64,000 nt of DNA, from the NCBI RefSeq assembly GCF_016009175.1, contig NZ_JADUCM010000001.1, forward strand, positions 434,001 to 498,000, in the 5' to 3' direction. Positions 1 to 9,213 of this stretch are shown piece by piece (the stretch's first letter is position 1; each line of letters opens with the position of its first letter). Both the position numbers and the translations under genes were made by a program. The notes beneath the pieces were generated by a model that ran no database searches, was not told the DNA's origin, and was given only the letters and a program-made list of their open reading frames with translations. This stretch comes from Pseudomonas alkylphenolica (GTDB lineage: Bacteria; Pseudomonadota; Gammaproteobacteria; Pseudomonadales; Pseudomonadaceae).

Positions 1-2
1 AG

Positions 3-572
3 CTGATGCTGGCGTTGCTCGACCTGCCCACCGAGCTGGTCTTCGTCGACCTGGCCAAGGGCGAGCACAAGCAGCCCGGGTTCCTCGCCATCAACCCGTT
101 CGGCCAGGTGCCGGTGATCGATGACAACGGGACCGTTATCGCCGATTCCAACGCGATCCTGGTCTATCTGGCCAAGGCCTACGGTGGTGAGCGCTGGTTG
201 CCAGAGGATCCGCTGGGGGCCGCCCGCGTACAACGCTGGCTGTCGGTGGCCGCCGGCCCGCTGGCTTTCGGCCCGGCCGCAGCACGTTTGGTGACGGTGT
301 TCGGTGCCTCGTTCAACACCGATGAGGTCATTGGCCGCGCCCACGCCTTGTTGCAGGTAGTGGACGCCGAGCTGGCCAAGGCGCCGTTCCTGACCGGCAA
401 CCAGGCGACCATCGCCGATATCGCCAATTACTCCTACATCGCCCACGCCCCCGAGGGCAACGTTTCGCTGGAACCGTACCCCAATGTGCGTGCCTGGCTT
501 GCCCGGATCGAGGCGCTGCCCGGCTTCGTGCCGATGCCGCGCACGGTGATCGGCCTGCAAACCACAGCCTGA
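3..572 (+). CDS. Glutathione S-transferase, 5'-truncated by the window edge
   Basis: The visible 189 codons hold most of a two-domain glutathione S-transferase. The N-terminal thioredoxin-like part ends in [13 protein letters not shown] and [12 protein letters not shown], the classic glutathione-binding cis-proline and Ser-Asn-Ala/Ile region. The C-terminal helical part contains [18 protein letters not shown], the N-capping box with its conserved Asp. The usual first 15 or so residues, with the catalytic Ser/Tyr region, lie upstream of base 1, so the ATG at base 6 is internal rather than the true start. Such enzymes conjugate glutathione to electrophiles in the cytoplasm; the substrate cannot be told. 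It lies 18 bases before the next oxidoreductase gene, suggesting co-transcription. Confidence 0.9.
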   Translation: MMLALLDLPTELVFVDLAKGEHKQPGFLAINPFGQVPVIDDNGTVIADSNAILVYLAKAYGGERWLPEDPLGAARVQRWLSVAAGPLAFGPAAARLVTVFGASFNTDEVIGRAHALLQVVDAELAKAPFLTGNQATIADIANYSYIAHAPEGNVSLEPYPNVRAWLARIEALPGFVPMPRTVIGLQTTA

Positions 573-590
573 CTCTCGAGGAATGCCGCC

Positions 591-2618
591 ATGCACGAAC
601 ACACGGGATCCCCCTGGCACGCAGGTGAAGTACGGCTGCAGGAGCAGGTCGGTGTTGCAGAACGCATGGAGGTGTTCGGGCGTAAAGTGATCCGCGACTA
701 CATGCCTGACCAGCATCGCGCGTTTTACCAGCAGTTGCCGTTTATCGTCGCCGGTGCCGTCGATGCCGACGGCAAACCCTGGGCAACGCTGCTTGAAGGT
801 CCGGAAGGTTTCGTCAGCTCGCCGGATCCGCAGTTGCTGCGCATTGGTACCGATTTGCGCGACGACGACCCGGCCACGCCGGGTCTGACCAGCGGTGGCG
901 CCATCGGCTTGCTCGGAATCGAGTTGCACAGCCGCCGGCGTAACCGCCTCAATGGCCTGATCCATAAGGCCACAGCCGGTCAGCTGGAGGTGGCGGTCGA
1001 GCAGTCGTTTGGCAATTGCCCGCAGTACATCCAGTTGCGCGAGTACAGCCGTGTCGTGGAACCCGCGGGTGGGCGCCTGGATTCAACGGTGCTGGATGCC
1101 GGCGCCAAAGCCATGATCGAACAGGCTGACACGTTTTTCGTTGCCAGCTACATCGAGCATGACAACGGCCAACGCTCGGTGGACGTCTCCCATCGTGGTG
1201 GGCGACCGGGCTTCGTCAGGGTTGAAGGTAACCGCCTGACCATTCCCGACTACGCTGGCAACCTGCATTTCAACACCCTCGGCAACCTGCTGCTCAACCC
1301 GGTCGCCGGGCTGCTGTTCGTCGACTTCACCACCGGCAACGTGCTGCAACTGTGCGGCAGGGCCGAGGTGATCCTTGACAGCCCGTTGATCAATGCCTTT
1401 GAAGGTGCCGAACGGATCTGGACGCTTGAGGTCGAGCAGGTGGTAATGCGCCCGGCTGCCGTATCGCTGCGTTGGGCTTTTCATGAGTACGCGCCGACCA
1501 GCCTGATGACCGGCACCTGGGCCGAGGCCGAACAGCGCCTGCAACAGCGCGAAAGGCAGCGTCAGTGGCTGGATTGGCGGGTGGTACGCATCGAGCAGGA
1601 GAGCCGTGATATCCGCTCGTTCTACCTGCAGCCTGAGCATGACTCGGCGGTGCCGTTCGCCCCGGGCCAGCACATTCCTGTGCAGGTGCAACTGCAGGGC
1701 AAGGCACCGCTGATCCGTACCTACAGCCTTTCCAGTGCGCCCTCCGACGGCTATCTGCGCATCAGCGTCAAAGCGCAAGGGCCGGCCTCACGGCATCTTC
1801 ACGCGACTGTACAGGTCGGTGAACGGCTGCAGGTGCGCCTGCCCATGGGCAGCTTCACCCTCGATCAACGAAGCGAGCGGCCCCTTGTTCTGATCGGCGC
1901 AGGCGTTGGCATTACGCCGCTGATCGCCATGCTGCGCGAGGAACTGGCCAGTGGGCGGGCAAGGCGCATCGAGCTGTTCCACGGCGGGCGTACGCTGGCC
2001 GACCTGCCGTTCCAGCAGGAACTTGCAGCGCTCCGGGAGCAGGCTGCTGGCCGCCTGCGCCTGCATCGCGCGCTCAGTCAACCCGAGGCACATGCAGTTC
2101 AGGGACGCGACTATGAGTTCGCCGGTCGCCTTGGCATCGCCCAGATCAAAGCCACGTTGGCGCTGGACGACTATGACTACTACCTCTGCGGCCCGGGCAG
2201 TTTCACCCAGGAATTGTATGAGGGCCTGCGTGGCGTGCATGTGCCCGACGCGCGTGTCCATGCCGAAGCGTTTGGTCCCTCGACTTTGCGCCGCCACACC
2301 GACGACAACCAGCCCACGCTGCAGCAACCCCCGGCTGCCACCGAGCCGGTGCCGGTGTACTTCGCCAGCTCCGCCAAAGAGTCGCGCTGGACACCCGACA
2401 GTGGCTCGTTGCTGGACCTTGCGGAAAGTCGTGGCCTGTCCCCGGACTTCAGTTGCCGTGGCGGTTCCTGCGGTACCTGCAAAACGAAACTGGTCAGCGG
2501 CCAGGTGCATTACCCGAACCCGCCCGCCGAGCTGCCGGAGCCGGGCAGCGTGCTGATCTGCTGCGCCGTACCGGCCCAGGCGCAAGAGGGTGTGCAGCCA
2601 TTGGTGCTGGAGCTCTAG
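591..2618 (+). CDS. Fused PPOx-like flavoprotein / ferredoxin reductase / 2Fe-2S ferredoxin
   Basis: This 675-residue protein joins three redox modules. Residues about 30-310 are a pyridoxamine-phosphate-oxidase-like split barrel (FIVAGAVDADGKPWATLLEG; LNPVAGLLFVDF), normally an FMN binder. Residues about 325-560 are a ferredoxin-NADP reductase type FAD/NAD(P)H module (RTYSLSSAP for FAD; LIGAGVGITPLIAML for the nucleotide). The end, from about 585, is a plant-type 2Fe-2S domain with CRGGSCGTCKTK and a later ICC. The likely path is NAD(P)H to FAD to 2Fe-2S to the N-terminal flavin site. The substrate is unknown. The start follows a GAGG-type ribosome site and the gene sits between a GST gene and a LysR regulator, which suggests an inducible stress or detoxification unit. 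Confidence 0.88.
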   Translation: MHEHTGSPWHAGEVRLQEQVGVAERMEVFGRKVIRDYMPDQHRAFYQQLPFIVAGAVDADGKPWATLLEGPEGFVSSPDPQLLRIGTDLRDDDPATPGLTSGGAIGLLGIELHSRRRNRLNGLIHKATAGQLEVAVEQSFGNCPQYIQLREYSRVVEPAGGRLDSTVLDAGAKAMIEQADTFFVASYIEHDNGQRSVDVSHRGGRPGFVRVEGNRLTIPDYAGNLHFNTLGNLLLNPVAGLLFVDFTTGNVLQLCGRAEVILDSPLINAFEGAERIWTLEVEQVVMRPAAVSLRWAFHEYAPTSLMTGTWAEAEQRLQQRERQRQWLDWRVVRIEQESRDIRSFYLQPEHDSAVPFAPGQHIPVQVQLQGKAPLIRTYSLSSAPSDGYLRISVKAQGPASRHLHATVQVGERLQVRLPMGSFTLDQRSERPLVLIGAGVGITPLIAMLREELASGRARRIELFHGGRTLADLPFQQELAALREQAAGRLRLHRALSQPEAHAVQGRDYEFAGRLGIAQIKATLALDDYDYYLCGPGSFTQELYEGLRGVHVPDARVHAEAFGPSTLRRHTDDNQPTLQQPPAATEPVPVYFASSAKESRWTPDSGSLLDLAESRGLSPDFSCRGGSCGTCKTKLVSGQVHYPNPPAELPEPGSVLICCAVPAQAQEGVQPLVLEL

Positions 2619-2662
2619 CGCGAGCACTGGAATAATCGCCCGACGACAACGTGGGGCACGAC

Positions 2663-3562
2663 ATGGACCAGATCCACCTGATGAAAGTGTTCGTGGCCGT
2701 TGGCGAGCTGGAAAGCTTTGCCGCCGCCGCGCGTCGCCTGGGCATATCACCGGCGGCGGTGACCCGCGCTGTCAGCGCCCTGGAGGAGCAGCTCGGGGTC
2801 ATACTTTTATTGCGTACCACCCGCAACGTGCGCCTGACCGAAGCGGGTGGCCGCTACCTGGAAGACACCCGGCACATCCTTGCCAGCATCATCGAGGCCA
2901 ACGAAGCTGCCGCCGGCATCAATGCTGCGCCCAAGGGCGACCTGGCGGTGACCGCGCCGATCCTGTTCGGCAAGAAGTTTGTCATGCCTTGCATCGTCCG
3001 TTACCTGCAGCAGTACCCCGAGGTCGACGTGGCGGCCTACTTTCTCGACCGCGTGGTAAACCTGGTCGAGGAGGGCATGGATGTCGCCGTGCGTATCGGT
3101 GAGCTGCCCGACTCCGGCCTCAAGGCGCTGCGCGTGGGCCGGATGCGGCGGTTGCTGTGTGCCGCGCCCGAGTACCTTGAGCGCTATGGCACACCGCGTC
3201 ATCCCAGCGAGTTGCAACGCCATCAGGTTATCGCTACCGGGACGTTGTCACCGCGCACCGACTGGCGCTTTGGCGCCATCGATGCCCCGACCCAGGTCCG
3301 CATGAAACCGCGCCTGACCGTGACCGGCAACGATGCGGCCATCGCAGCGGCCTGCGCCGGTCTCGGGATCGCACGGCTGCTGTCGTATCAGGTGGCCGAT
3401 GAACTGGCGGCCGGGCGCTTGCAGGTGATTTTGGCCGAGTACGAGGAAGCGCCGTGGCCGATTCATATCCTGCATCGGGAGAGCAAGTATGGCTCGACCA
3501 AGGTGCGCACCTTCATCGACATGCTGGCCGAGCATTTGCGCGGGCAGGTGCACCTGGCCTGA
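2663..3562 (+). CDS. LysR-family transcriptional regulator
   Basis: A 299-residue LysR regulator. The first 60 residues form the winged helix-turn-helix (SFAAAARRLGISPAAVTRAVSALEEQLG), followed by the linker helix and the periplasmic-binding-protein-like effector domain (about 90-295). The internal ATG at 2663 is preferred over an in-frame GTG 12 bases upstream because MDQIHLMKVFVAV is the usual family N-terminus. It lies 45 bases downstream of the fused oxidoreductase on the same strand, unlike the usual divergent arrangement, so autoregulation with that unit is possible. The effector is not identifiable. Confidence 0.92.
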   Translation: MDQIHLMKVFVAVGELESFAAAARRLGISPAAVTRAVSALEEQLGVILLLRTTRNVRLTEAGGRYLEDTRHILASIIEANEAAAGINAAPKGDLAVTAPILFGKKFVMPCIVRYLQQYPEVDVAAYFLDRVVNLVEEGMDVAVRIGELPDSGLKALRVGRMRRLLCAAPEYLERYGTPRHPSELQRHQVIATGTLSPRTDWRFGAIDAPTQVRMKPRLTVTGNDAAIAAACAGLGIARLLSYQVADELAAGRLQVILAEYEEAPWPIHILHRESKYGSTKVRTFIDMLAEHLRGQVHLA

Positions 3563-3576
3563 TCCTACATCGAGTT

Positions 3577-3684
3577 CCTGTAGGCGCGAGCGGGCGGCGT
3601 TCCGACTTGCCCGCGAAAAAGACGCTGCGGTGTGTCGGCTGTACCGTGTCATCGTTCTTCGCGAGCAAGCTTCGCTCCTACAGG
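3577..3684. repeat. REP-type imperfect inverted repeat
   Basis: The intergenic stretch begins with CCTGTAGG.GCGAGCG and ends with its near reverse complement CGCTCCTACAGG. An inner GCGGGC/TTGCCCGC pair and a second TTCGCGAGCAAGC arm lie between. This is the look of Pseudomonas REP/REPIN palindromes. It sits between lysR and the SDR gene and may act as a weak terminator for lysR. No protein-coding signal was seen in it. Confidence 0.6.
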
Positions 3685-3773
3685 TACACATCCGGATACA
3701 GTCGCCTTTTGCCAAGGCTTCTTCGTTCTGCTGGCATAAGCGCTCCATAGCGAGCCACGTCAGGAGACAGGCG

Positions 3774-4493
3774 ATGAAAACCATGGTGGTGGGGGCCAGC
3801 AAAGGGCTGGGCAAGGCGTTGATCGAAGGATTGGGCGAGGCCGGCGATACGCTGATCGGCGTATCACGCAGCAGGCCGCAAGGGCTTGTGACACTACCGG
3901 GTGTTGCGCTGCAGTGGATCGAAGCTGACCTGACCAGGCCCGAAGAGGCCGTACCCCACCTGCAGCACGCCCTGGACGGCCAGGCGCTGGATACACTGAT
4001 CTACAACCTGGGCATCTGGGAAACCCGGGCATTCACCCCGGCCTATGACTTTCTCGGTGACGATGATGCACACATCCAGGCCATGATCAGTTGCAATGTC
4101 AGCGCACCCTTGTTGCTGATCAAGCGCCTGCTGCCACTGCTGTTAAAGAGCGAGCGGCCGCGGATCATCCTCACCGGATCCACCTCGGGCCTGCCCCGAA
4201 GCGGCCGGCCGGAAGTGACCTTCGGTGCCTCCAAATTCGCCCTGCGAGGTATCGCCGATGCCTTGCGCGAAGGCTACCGGCAACAGAACCTGGGCGTGAC
4301 CTGCCTGAACCTGGGCTACCTGAATACCGACGATCCGTTGTCCACCCCGCGGGACATCGCCGAGCAGCACGGTGAAGGGCAATTGATTCCGGTGCATGAC
4401 GTGGTTCAGGTGGTGCGCATGGCATTGAGCCTGTCGTCGGCCAGCTATGTCAGCGAGCTGACCTTGCCAGCGATAGGTGATGAGCGCTTCTGA
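3774..4493 (+). CDS. Short-chain dehydrogenase/reductase (C-factor-like)
   Basis: A 239-residue classical SDR. The nucleotide-binding GASKGLGKA motif is at residues 6-14, an NLG motif (IYNLGIW) replaces the common NNAG, and Thr/Ser in ILTGSTSG lies upstream of the catalytic region. The usual YxxxK is altered: the region reads PEVTFGASKFALRG, with FGASK in place of YGASK, so the catalytic Tyr is a Phe. The start at 3774 follows AGGAGACAGGCG. The gene is convergent with the sensor kinase and ends 6 bases before it. Loss of the Tyr makes normal oxidoreductase chemistry doubtful. Confidence 0.85.
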   Translation: MKTMVVGASKGLGKALIEGLGEAGDTLIGVSRSRPQGLVTLPGVALQWIEADLTRPEEAVPHLQHALDGQALDTLIYNLGIWETRAFTPAYDFLGDDDAHIQAMISCNVSAPLLLIKRLLPLLLKSERPRIILTGSTSGLPRSGRPEVTFGASKFALRGIADALREGYRQQNLGVTCLNLGYLNTDDPLSTPRDIAEQHGEGQLIPVHDVVQVVRMALSLSSASYVSELTLPAIGDERF

Positions 4494-4498
4494 GGCCT

Positions 4499-5827
4499 TC
4501 AGGCACTGGCTGTGGCGGTCAGGTGCGCAGGCAGCTCGATCTGCGCACATAAGCCACCGCCGTCGCGATTGCTCAGTGTCAACGTGCCGCCGATGGCCTG
4601 GGTCAGCTGATGGGCGATGGCCAGGCCCAGGCCGGTGCCGCCGGTGGTGCGGTTACGCGAGCCTTCGACACGGTAGAACGGCTTGAGCACTTCATTGAGC
4701 TCGGCGGCAGGGATGCCGGGGCCGTTGTCCATAACCCGGATCAAGGTGCTGTGGTCTTTGCCCGAGGCAACCTCCAGCTGGGCGCTGTCGGCGAACTTCA
4801 GTGCGTTGTCGATCAGGTTCACCAGCACCCGGCGCAAGGCATGCGGGCGGGTGTTGATCAACGCGGCGGAGGTGCTGCCGAGTGTCACCTGCTGACCGCT
4901 GTCCTGGTAGTCGAGCACCAGGCTATCGAGAAAGGCATCGAGATTGATCCGGCAGCTGGCTTCGGTGCTGCCGTCGATGCTGCGCGCATAGGCCACGCCC
5001 TCGCGCACCAGGTGTTCCATGGCCTCAAGATCGCTCCAGAGCTTGTCTTTCTCATGAGAGTTGTCCATCACCTCGACCCGAAGTTTCATGCGCGTGATCG
5101 GCGTTTGCAGGTCGTGGGAGATGGCTGCCAGCAGTTGCATGCGCTCTTTGAGGTAAGCGGCAATGCGCGCCTGCAGGGAGTTGAAGGCCAAGGCCGCGTA
5201 GAGGACCTCGCGCGGGCCGCTTTCCTCCAGCCGCGGGCCCGGCACATTGGGGTCCAGGCTGTCGACGGCGCGGGCCAGGCGGGTCAACGGGCCGATCGCG
5301 GTCTTGACTGCAAGCCAGGTACACAGCAGCAACACTGCCAGTTGCACCAGCAACACCGCAGGCAGCCAGGCTGAGAGCGGAATGGGTGCTGGCGTGACAT
5401 CCACCGTCAGCGGCATGCCGTCGCTCAGGCGCAGGTGCACCTGGAAATGCAGGCTCGGCCCGGGAATGATCTGGTAAGTCAGTGGATACTGATGACCGAT
5501 GACGTTGTAAATGGCTTGGGCGGCCATCGGCGCCTCGCTCAACGACATCGGCTGGCCCGCTGTGCCTTCATCAAGCCGGTAGCGGTGGGTACGCCGCTCC
5601 AGCCGAGTCAGCCAGGCGGCACGTTCGTCGGCGGGCAAGCGGTTGAGGATGGCGACCGTCGTGGAAACGTCCTGCTGCAGGTTGACCAGCATCATCGAGC
5701 GCGAACTGACGTAGCGTTCGTAGAACTGGAAGCTGAACGAAAGTCCGTAGGCCAGTACCAGCCCGGTGAAGAAAATCAGTGCCAGGCGCGCAGCCAGCGT
5801 GTGCGGCCAGCGTAGCTGCAGCTTCAT
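4499..5827 (-). CDS. Sensor histidine kinase (EnvZ/RstB-like)
   Basis: A 442-residue inner-membrane kinase. One membrane helix is at about residues 15-35, followed by a periplasmic sensor of about 115 residues and a second helix at about 155-175. Then come HAMP, HisKA with the phospho-acceptor H238 in AAISHDLQTPITRMK, and a HATPase with N box NLIDNALKF, G1 MDNGPGIP and G2 GGTGLGLAIA. Its start overlaps the stop of the upstream response-regulator gene by ATGA, so the two are translationally coupled. The signal sensed is unknown. Confidence 0.93.
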   Translation of the reverse strand: MKLQLRWPHTLAARLALIFFTGLVLAYGLSFSFQFYERYVSSRSMMLVNLQQDVSTTVAILNRLPADERAAWLTRLERRTHRYRLDEGTAGQPMSLSEAPMAAQAIYNVIGHQYPLTYQIIPGPSLHFQVHLRLSDGMPLTVDVTPAPIPLSAWLPAVLLVQLAVLLLCTWLAVKTAIGPLTRLARAVDSLDPNVPGPRLEESGPREVLYAALAFNSLQARIAAYLKERMQLLAAISHDLQTPITRMKLRVEVMDNSHEKDKLWSDLEAMEHLVREGVAYARSIDGSTEASCRINLDAFLDSLVLDYQDSGQQVTLGSTSAALINTRPHALRRVLVNLIDNALKFADSAQLEVASGKDHSTLIRVMDNGPGIPAAELNEVLKPFYRVEGSRNRTTGGTGLGLAIAHQLTQAIGGTLTLSNRDGGGLCAQIELPAHLTATASA

Positions 5828-6564
5828 GACGAGGGCTCGACCAGGTGCACCGGCAGCGAGAACACATAGCCTTCACTGCGCACGGTCTTGATGCAGGCCG
5901 GTTCCCGGGCGTCGTCCTGCAGGCGCTGGCGCAGGCGACTGACCAGCAGGTCGATCGAGCGGTCGAAGATGTCCGCCTCGCGGCCCTGGGTCAGGTTGAG
6001 CAGTTGCTCGCGGCTCAGCACCCGCTGGGGGTGGTCGAGAAACACGCGCAGCAAGCGGTATTCGGCACCGCTCAGGGCGACCAGCGTATTGTCGGCGTCG
6101 AGCAGGTGCCGGGCCGTGGTGTCCAGGCGCCAGTGACCAAAACCGATCAGGCGGTTGCTTTCGCTGATGTTCAGGTTGGGTGGCAGCATCCGCGTGCGGC
6201 GTAGCACGGCATTGATGCGAGCGAGCAGCTCGCGGGCGGAGAAGGGTTTGCTCAGGTAGTCGTCGGCGCCCATTTCCAGGCCGATGATGCGGTCGGTCTC
6301 GTCATGGCGGGCGGTCAACATCAGCACGGGCGTCGCCTTGTGCTTGCCCGCACGCAGCTCGCGACACAGCAACAGGCCGTCGTCGCCGGGCATCATGATG
6401 TCCAGCACGATCAGATCGACCGCGTTAGTCTCCAGAAACGCGCGCATTTGCCGGCCATCGGCGACGATCGAGGTGCGCAGGCCATTTTTCTTCAGGTAGT
6501 TGCCGACCAGCTCTCTGATTTCGCGGTCGTCATCGACTATCAATACATGATCGACATGATCCAT
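5824..6564 (-). CDS. OmpR-family response regulator
   Basis: A 246-residue regulator. The receiver (1-120) has the acid pocket DDD at 11-13, phospho-acceptor D55 in LIVLDIMMPGDDG, and the conserved Lys in YLSKPF. A C-terminal winged helix (about 140-235) contains LSGAEYRLLRVFLDHPQRVLSREQLL and a DNA-reading R-x-R segment near VSRLRQRL. The start at 6564 was chosen because MDHVDHVLIVDDD is the normal receiver N-terminus; the longer frame adds 52 residues with no family resemblance. It is the first gene of a two-gene operon with the histidine kinase. Confidence 0.94.
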   Translation of the reverse strand: MDHVDHVLIVDDDREIRELVGNYLKKNGLRTSIVADGRQMRAFLETNAVDLIVLDIMMPGDDGLLLCRELRAGKHKATPVLMLTARHDETDRIIGLEMGADDYLSKPFSARELLARINAVLRRTRMLPPNLNISESNRLIGFGHWRLDTTARHLLDADNTLVALSGAEYRLLRVFLDHPQRVLSREQLLNLTQGREADIFDRSIDLLVSRLRQRLQDDAREPACIKTVRSEGYVFSLPVHLVEPSS

Positions 6565-6786
6565 GCCCGGCTCCTGTTCCAGTGCGTGGCCCGAGTGTAC
6601 CGAGCCCGGTAGTGCTTGCGCCCCGGGGTTTGTATTGCAGTGTATCTGCTGTGGCGATAGATACCTGCTGAGGCAAAGCGGTGACTTCCAGACACATCGC
6701 CGATACCTGCCGCGGATCAAATAGGTCTCAACGGAGAGGGCGCTTCCTCACCGGCAGAGGGTGGAACCTTCACCCGGGAGACTGTT

Positions 6787-7053
6787 ATGACCTTCAAGAC
6801 CCTGGCCCGCATAGGCCTGGTTGCGATGTTCGGCCTTGGCACCCTGGGCGCCTATGCCGACAGCATCGCACCGATACAGGATTACCATTACGGGCAGCAT
6901 CTGGATGTGAAGAAAGTCGTGGCCATCCACGACCACAACGCCACCGCCTGCGGCGTGGTGGTCGCAGAAATGGACTACCTGGACTCGAAGGGGCAGCCCC
7001 ATAGTGTGCAATACGAAAACTATGCCACCGGTGCTTGCCATGATGGCGGTTGA
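6787..7053 (+). CDS. DUF2790 small secreted protein
   Basis: An 88-residue protein with a signal peptide (residues 1-22, ending GAYA-DS) and a mature part HYGQHLDVKKVVAIHDHNATACGVVVAEMDYLDSKG. This matches the DUF2790 family, which is almost confined to Pseudomonas. Two Cys residues could form a disulfide in the periplasm. Function is unknown. It is divergent from the response regulator across 222 bases containing an inverted GTATCT...AGATAC pair (about 6642-6664), a possible site for that regulator, although this is only positional evidence. Confidence 0.85.
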   Translation: MTFKTLARIGLVAMFGLGTLGAYADSIAPIQDYHYGQHLDVKKVVAIHDHNATACGVVVAEMDYLDSKGQPHSVQYENYATGACHDGG

Positions 7054-7159
7054 GTGTCCTCAGCAGTGCGTCGCTGATGGCCGTAGGCACTTAACGGGAT
7101 CGGTTGGGGCAATGCCCGAGCCGAATGGCGCGGGCTTGCTCCTGGGTGCCGGCGTTTGA

Positions 7160-7927
7160 TCAGGACAGGAAACCGCCATCCACATTCAGGGCCACACCAG
7201 TGGTGTAGCTCGACGCGTCACTGGCCAGGTACAGCACGGCACCGGCCATTTCTTTCGGGTCGGCGACACGCTTTAGCGGGATCTGCTGCAGTGCAGTGTT
7301 GAGGATGGCGTCGTTCTTGACCAGCGCCGAGGCGAATTTGGTGTCGGTCAGGCCTGGCAGCAGGGCGTTGCAGCGGATGCCGAACGGCGCGCATTCCTTG
7401 GCGAAGACTTTGGTCATGTTGATGACCGCTGCCTTGGTCACCGAGTAGATGCCCTGGAACACTCCGGGTGAAACACCATTGATCGACGCGACGTTGATGA
7501 TGCTGCCACCGCCGTTCTCGCGCATCAGCTTGCCGGCTTCGACCGACATGAAGAAATACCCGCGGATGTTCACATCGACTGTTTTTTGAAACGCGCCGAG
7601 GTCGGTGTCCAGGACGTTGCAGAACTGTGGGTTGGTGGCCGCGTTGTTGACCAGGATGTCCAGGCGACCAAACTGTTCGCGTATGGCCGCGAAAGCAGCG
7701 TTGATCTGCTCCATTTCACCGATATGGCAGGCAATGGCGGTTGCTTTTCCGCCGGCCGCGACGATGGCGTCGGCGACTTGCTGGCAGCCTTCGAGTTTGC
7801 GGCTCGAGACAATCACATGCGCGCCCTGTTGGGCCAGCAGGTGGGCAATGGCCTCGCCGATGCCGCGGCTGGCGCCGGAAACAAACGCGATCTTGCCGTC
7901 GAGGTCGAACAGTTGGGTCTTGGACAT
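7160..7927 (-). CDS. SDR-family oxidoreductase
   Basis: A 255-residue classical short-chain dehydrogenase. It has cofactor motif GASRGIGEA, NNAA at the end of strand 4, catalytic Ser in INVASINGV, YSVTKAAV (YxxxK) and a C-terminal YTTGVALNVDGGFLS, typical of FabG-like enzymes. The start at 7927 (MSKTQLFDLDGKIAFVSG) is preferred over a site 42 bases upstream. It follows the phosphotransferase gene by 22 bases on the same strand. This pairing with an APH-like, ACAD10-type protein is common in fatty-acid or alcohol-utilising clusters, so a role in acyl or hydroxyacyl metabolism is inferred. Confidence 0.92.
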   Translation of the reverse strand: MSKTQLFDLDGKIAFVSGASRGIGEAIAHLLAQQGAHVIVSSRKLEGCQQVADAIVAAGGKATAIACHIGEMEQINAAFAAIREQFGRLDILVNNAATNPQFCNVLDTDLGAFQKTVDVNIRGYFFMSVEAGKLMRENGGGSIINVASINGVSPGVFQGIYSVTKAAVINMTKVFAKECAPFGIRCNALLPGLTDTKFASALVKNDAILNTALQQIPLKRVADPKEMAGAVLYLASDASSYTTGVALNVDGGFLS

Positions 7928-7949
7928 CGTCTTTTCCTTGTTGTAGTCG

Positions 7950-9017
7950 TCAGAGGCTGGACTTGGCAATGACCTGCAGGCTCATGTGCTCCAGCAGCGT
8001 GTTCATGTGAATGAACTGGGCGAAGCGCTTGTCCTGGGTCTGGCCATGGAAGAAGCGGTAGTAGATCTGCTGAACGATACCGGCCAGGCGGAACAGGCCG
8101 TAGGTGTAGTAGAAGTCGTAGTTATCAATGGTGATGCCTGCGCGCTCGGCGTAGTAGTCCACGAATTGCTGGCGGGTGAGCATGCCCGGTGCGTTGCTGG
8201 GCTGGCGCCGCATCAGCTGCACCGGCGCCGGGTCGTTGGCTTCGATCCAGTAGGCCAGGGTGTTGCCCAGGTCCATCAGCGGATCGCCGATCGTGGTCAT
8301 CTCCCAGTCGAGCACGCCGATGATGCGCATCGGGTTGTCGGCATCGAGGATGACGTTGTCGAAGCGGTAGTCGTTGTGGACGATGGCCGGCTTGGGATGA
8401 TCGGCCGGCATCTTTTCACGCAGCCAGGCGATGACTTTTTCCCAGCGTGGTGCATCCGGGGTCAGGGCCTTTTCATAGCGGCTGCTCCAGCCTTCGATCT
8501 GGCGCTGCACGTAGCCCTCAGGCTTGCCCAGGTCGCCCAGGCCGCAGGCGTTGTAATCCACCTGGTGCAGTTCGACCATGCGATCGATGAAGCTTTTGCA
8601 CAGCGCTTCGGTGCGTACCGCATCCAGCCCCAGCTCTGGCGGCAGGTCGGAGCGCAGGATGATGCCTTTGACCCGGTCCATCACGTAGAACTCGCCGCCA
8701 ATCAGCGTTTCATCGGTGCAGTGCACGTAGGCCTTGGGGCAATACGGGAAGCCGCTGTTGAGCTGGTTGAGGATACGAAATTCGCGACCCATGTCGTGGG
8801 CCGATTTGGCTTTGTGGCCGAAGGGCGGACGGCGCAGGACGAACTCACGTTCCGGGTACTGCACCAGGTAGGTCAGGTTGGAGGCGCCACCGGGGAACTG
8901 ACTGATGCGCGGCAGGCCGCTCAGGCCGGCAATGTGCGCTTTCAGATAAGGGTCGATGACGGCGGCATCGAGCTCTTCGCCGGGGCGGACCTGGGTGGAC
9001 TGATCGGTGAGCGTCAT
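7950..9017 (-). CDS. APH-like phosphotransferase (ACAD10-type)
   Basis: A 355-residue protein of the aminoglycoside-phosphotransferase fold. The ATP-binding lobe has GGASNLTYLVQ and FVLRRPPFGHKAKSAHDMGREFRIL. The catalytic loop is IVHNDYRFDNVILD, with the Brenner-type HxDxxxxN equivalent, and the metal site is GVLDWEMTTIGDPLMDLG. Proteins of this branch resemble the N-terminal domain of ACAD10/11 and probably phosphorylate hydroxyacyl-CoA or similar substrates rather than antibiotics. It is first in an operon with the SDR gene. Confidence 0.9.
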   Translation of the reverse strand: MTLTDQSTQVRPGEELDAAVIDPYLKAHIAGLSGLPRISQFPGGASNLTYLVQYPEREFVLRRPPFGHKAKSAHDMGREFRILNQLNSGFPYCPKAYVHCTDETLIGGEFYVMDRVKGIILRSDLPPELGLDAVRTEALCKSFIDRMVELHQVDYNACGLGDLGKPEGYVQRQIEGWSSRYEKALTPDAPRWEKVIAWLREKMPADHPKPAIVHNDYRFDNVILDADNPMRIIGVLDWEMTTIGDPLMDLGNTLAYWIEANDPAPVQLMRRQPSNAPGMLTRQQFVDYYAERAGITIDNYDFYYTYGLFRLAGIVQQIYYRFFHGQTQDKRFAQFIHMNTLLEHMSLQVIAKSSL

Positions 9018-9163
9018 GCTTTTCCCTTATTTTTGAAGCCAGAGATTATTGGCTAATCTAATTCTGGTCGTGGCGCCGAACAAGCCGCAAAGCGCTTTAT
9101 AGGCTAGCGTGTTGCCGGTCGATCAACGTCCCTGATGGCCGCTGCAAAACCACCGGGCGAAAA

Positions 9164-9193
9164 AAAACCGAAGCCGTTGCGGGCTTCGGTTTT
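9164..9193 (-). terminator. Rho-independent terminator of the SCP2 gene
   Basis: A 12-bp perfect stem AAAACCGAAGCC / GGCTTCGGTTTT with a 6-base loop. Read on the minus strand it is followed by a run of T residues, 21 bases after the SCP2 stop codon. Read on the plus strand it ends in TTTT, but no plus-strand gene enters it. Confidence 0.85.
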
Positions 9194-9213
9194 GCTTGGC
9201 ATCAGCGCAGGGC

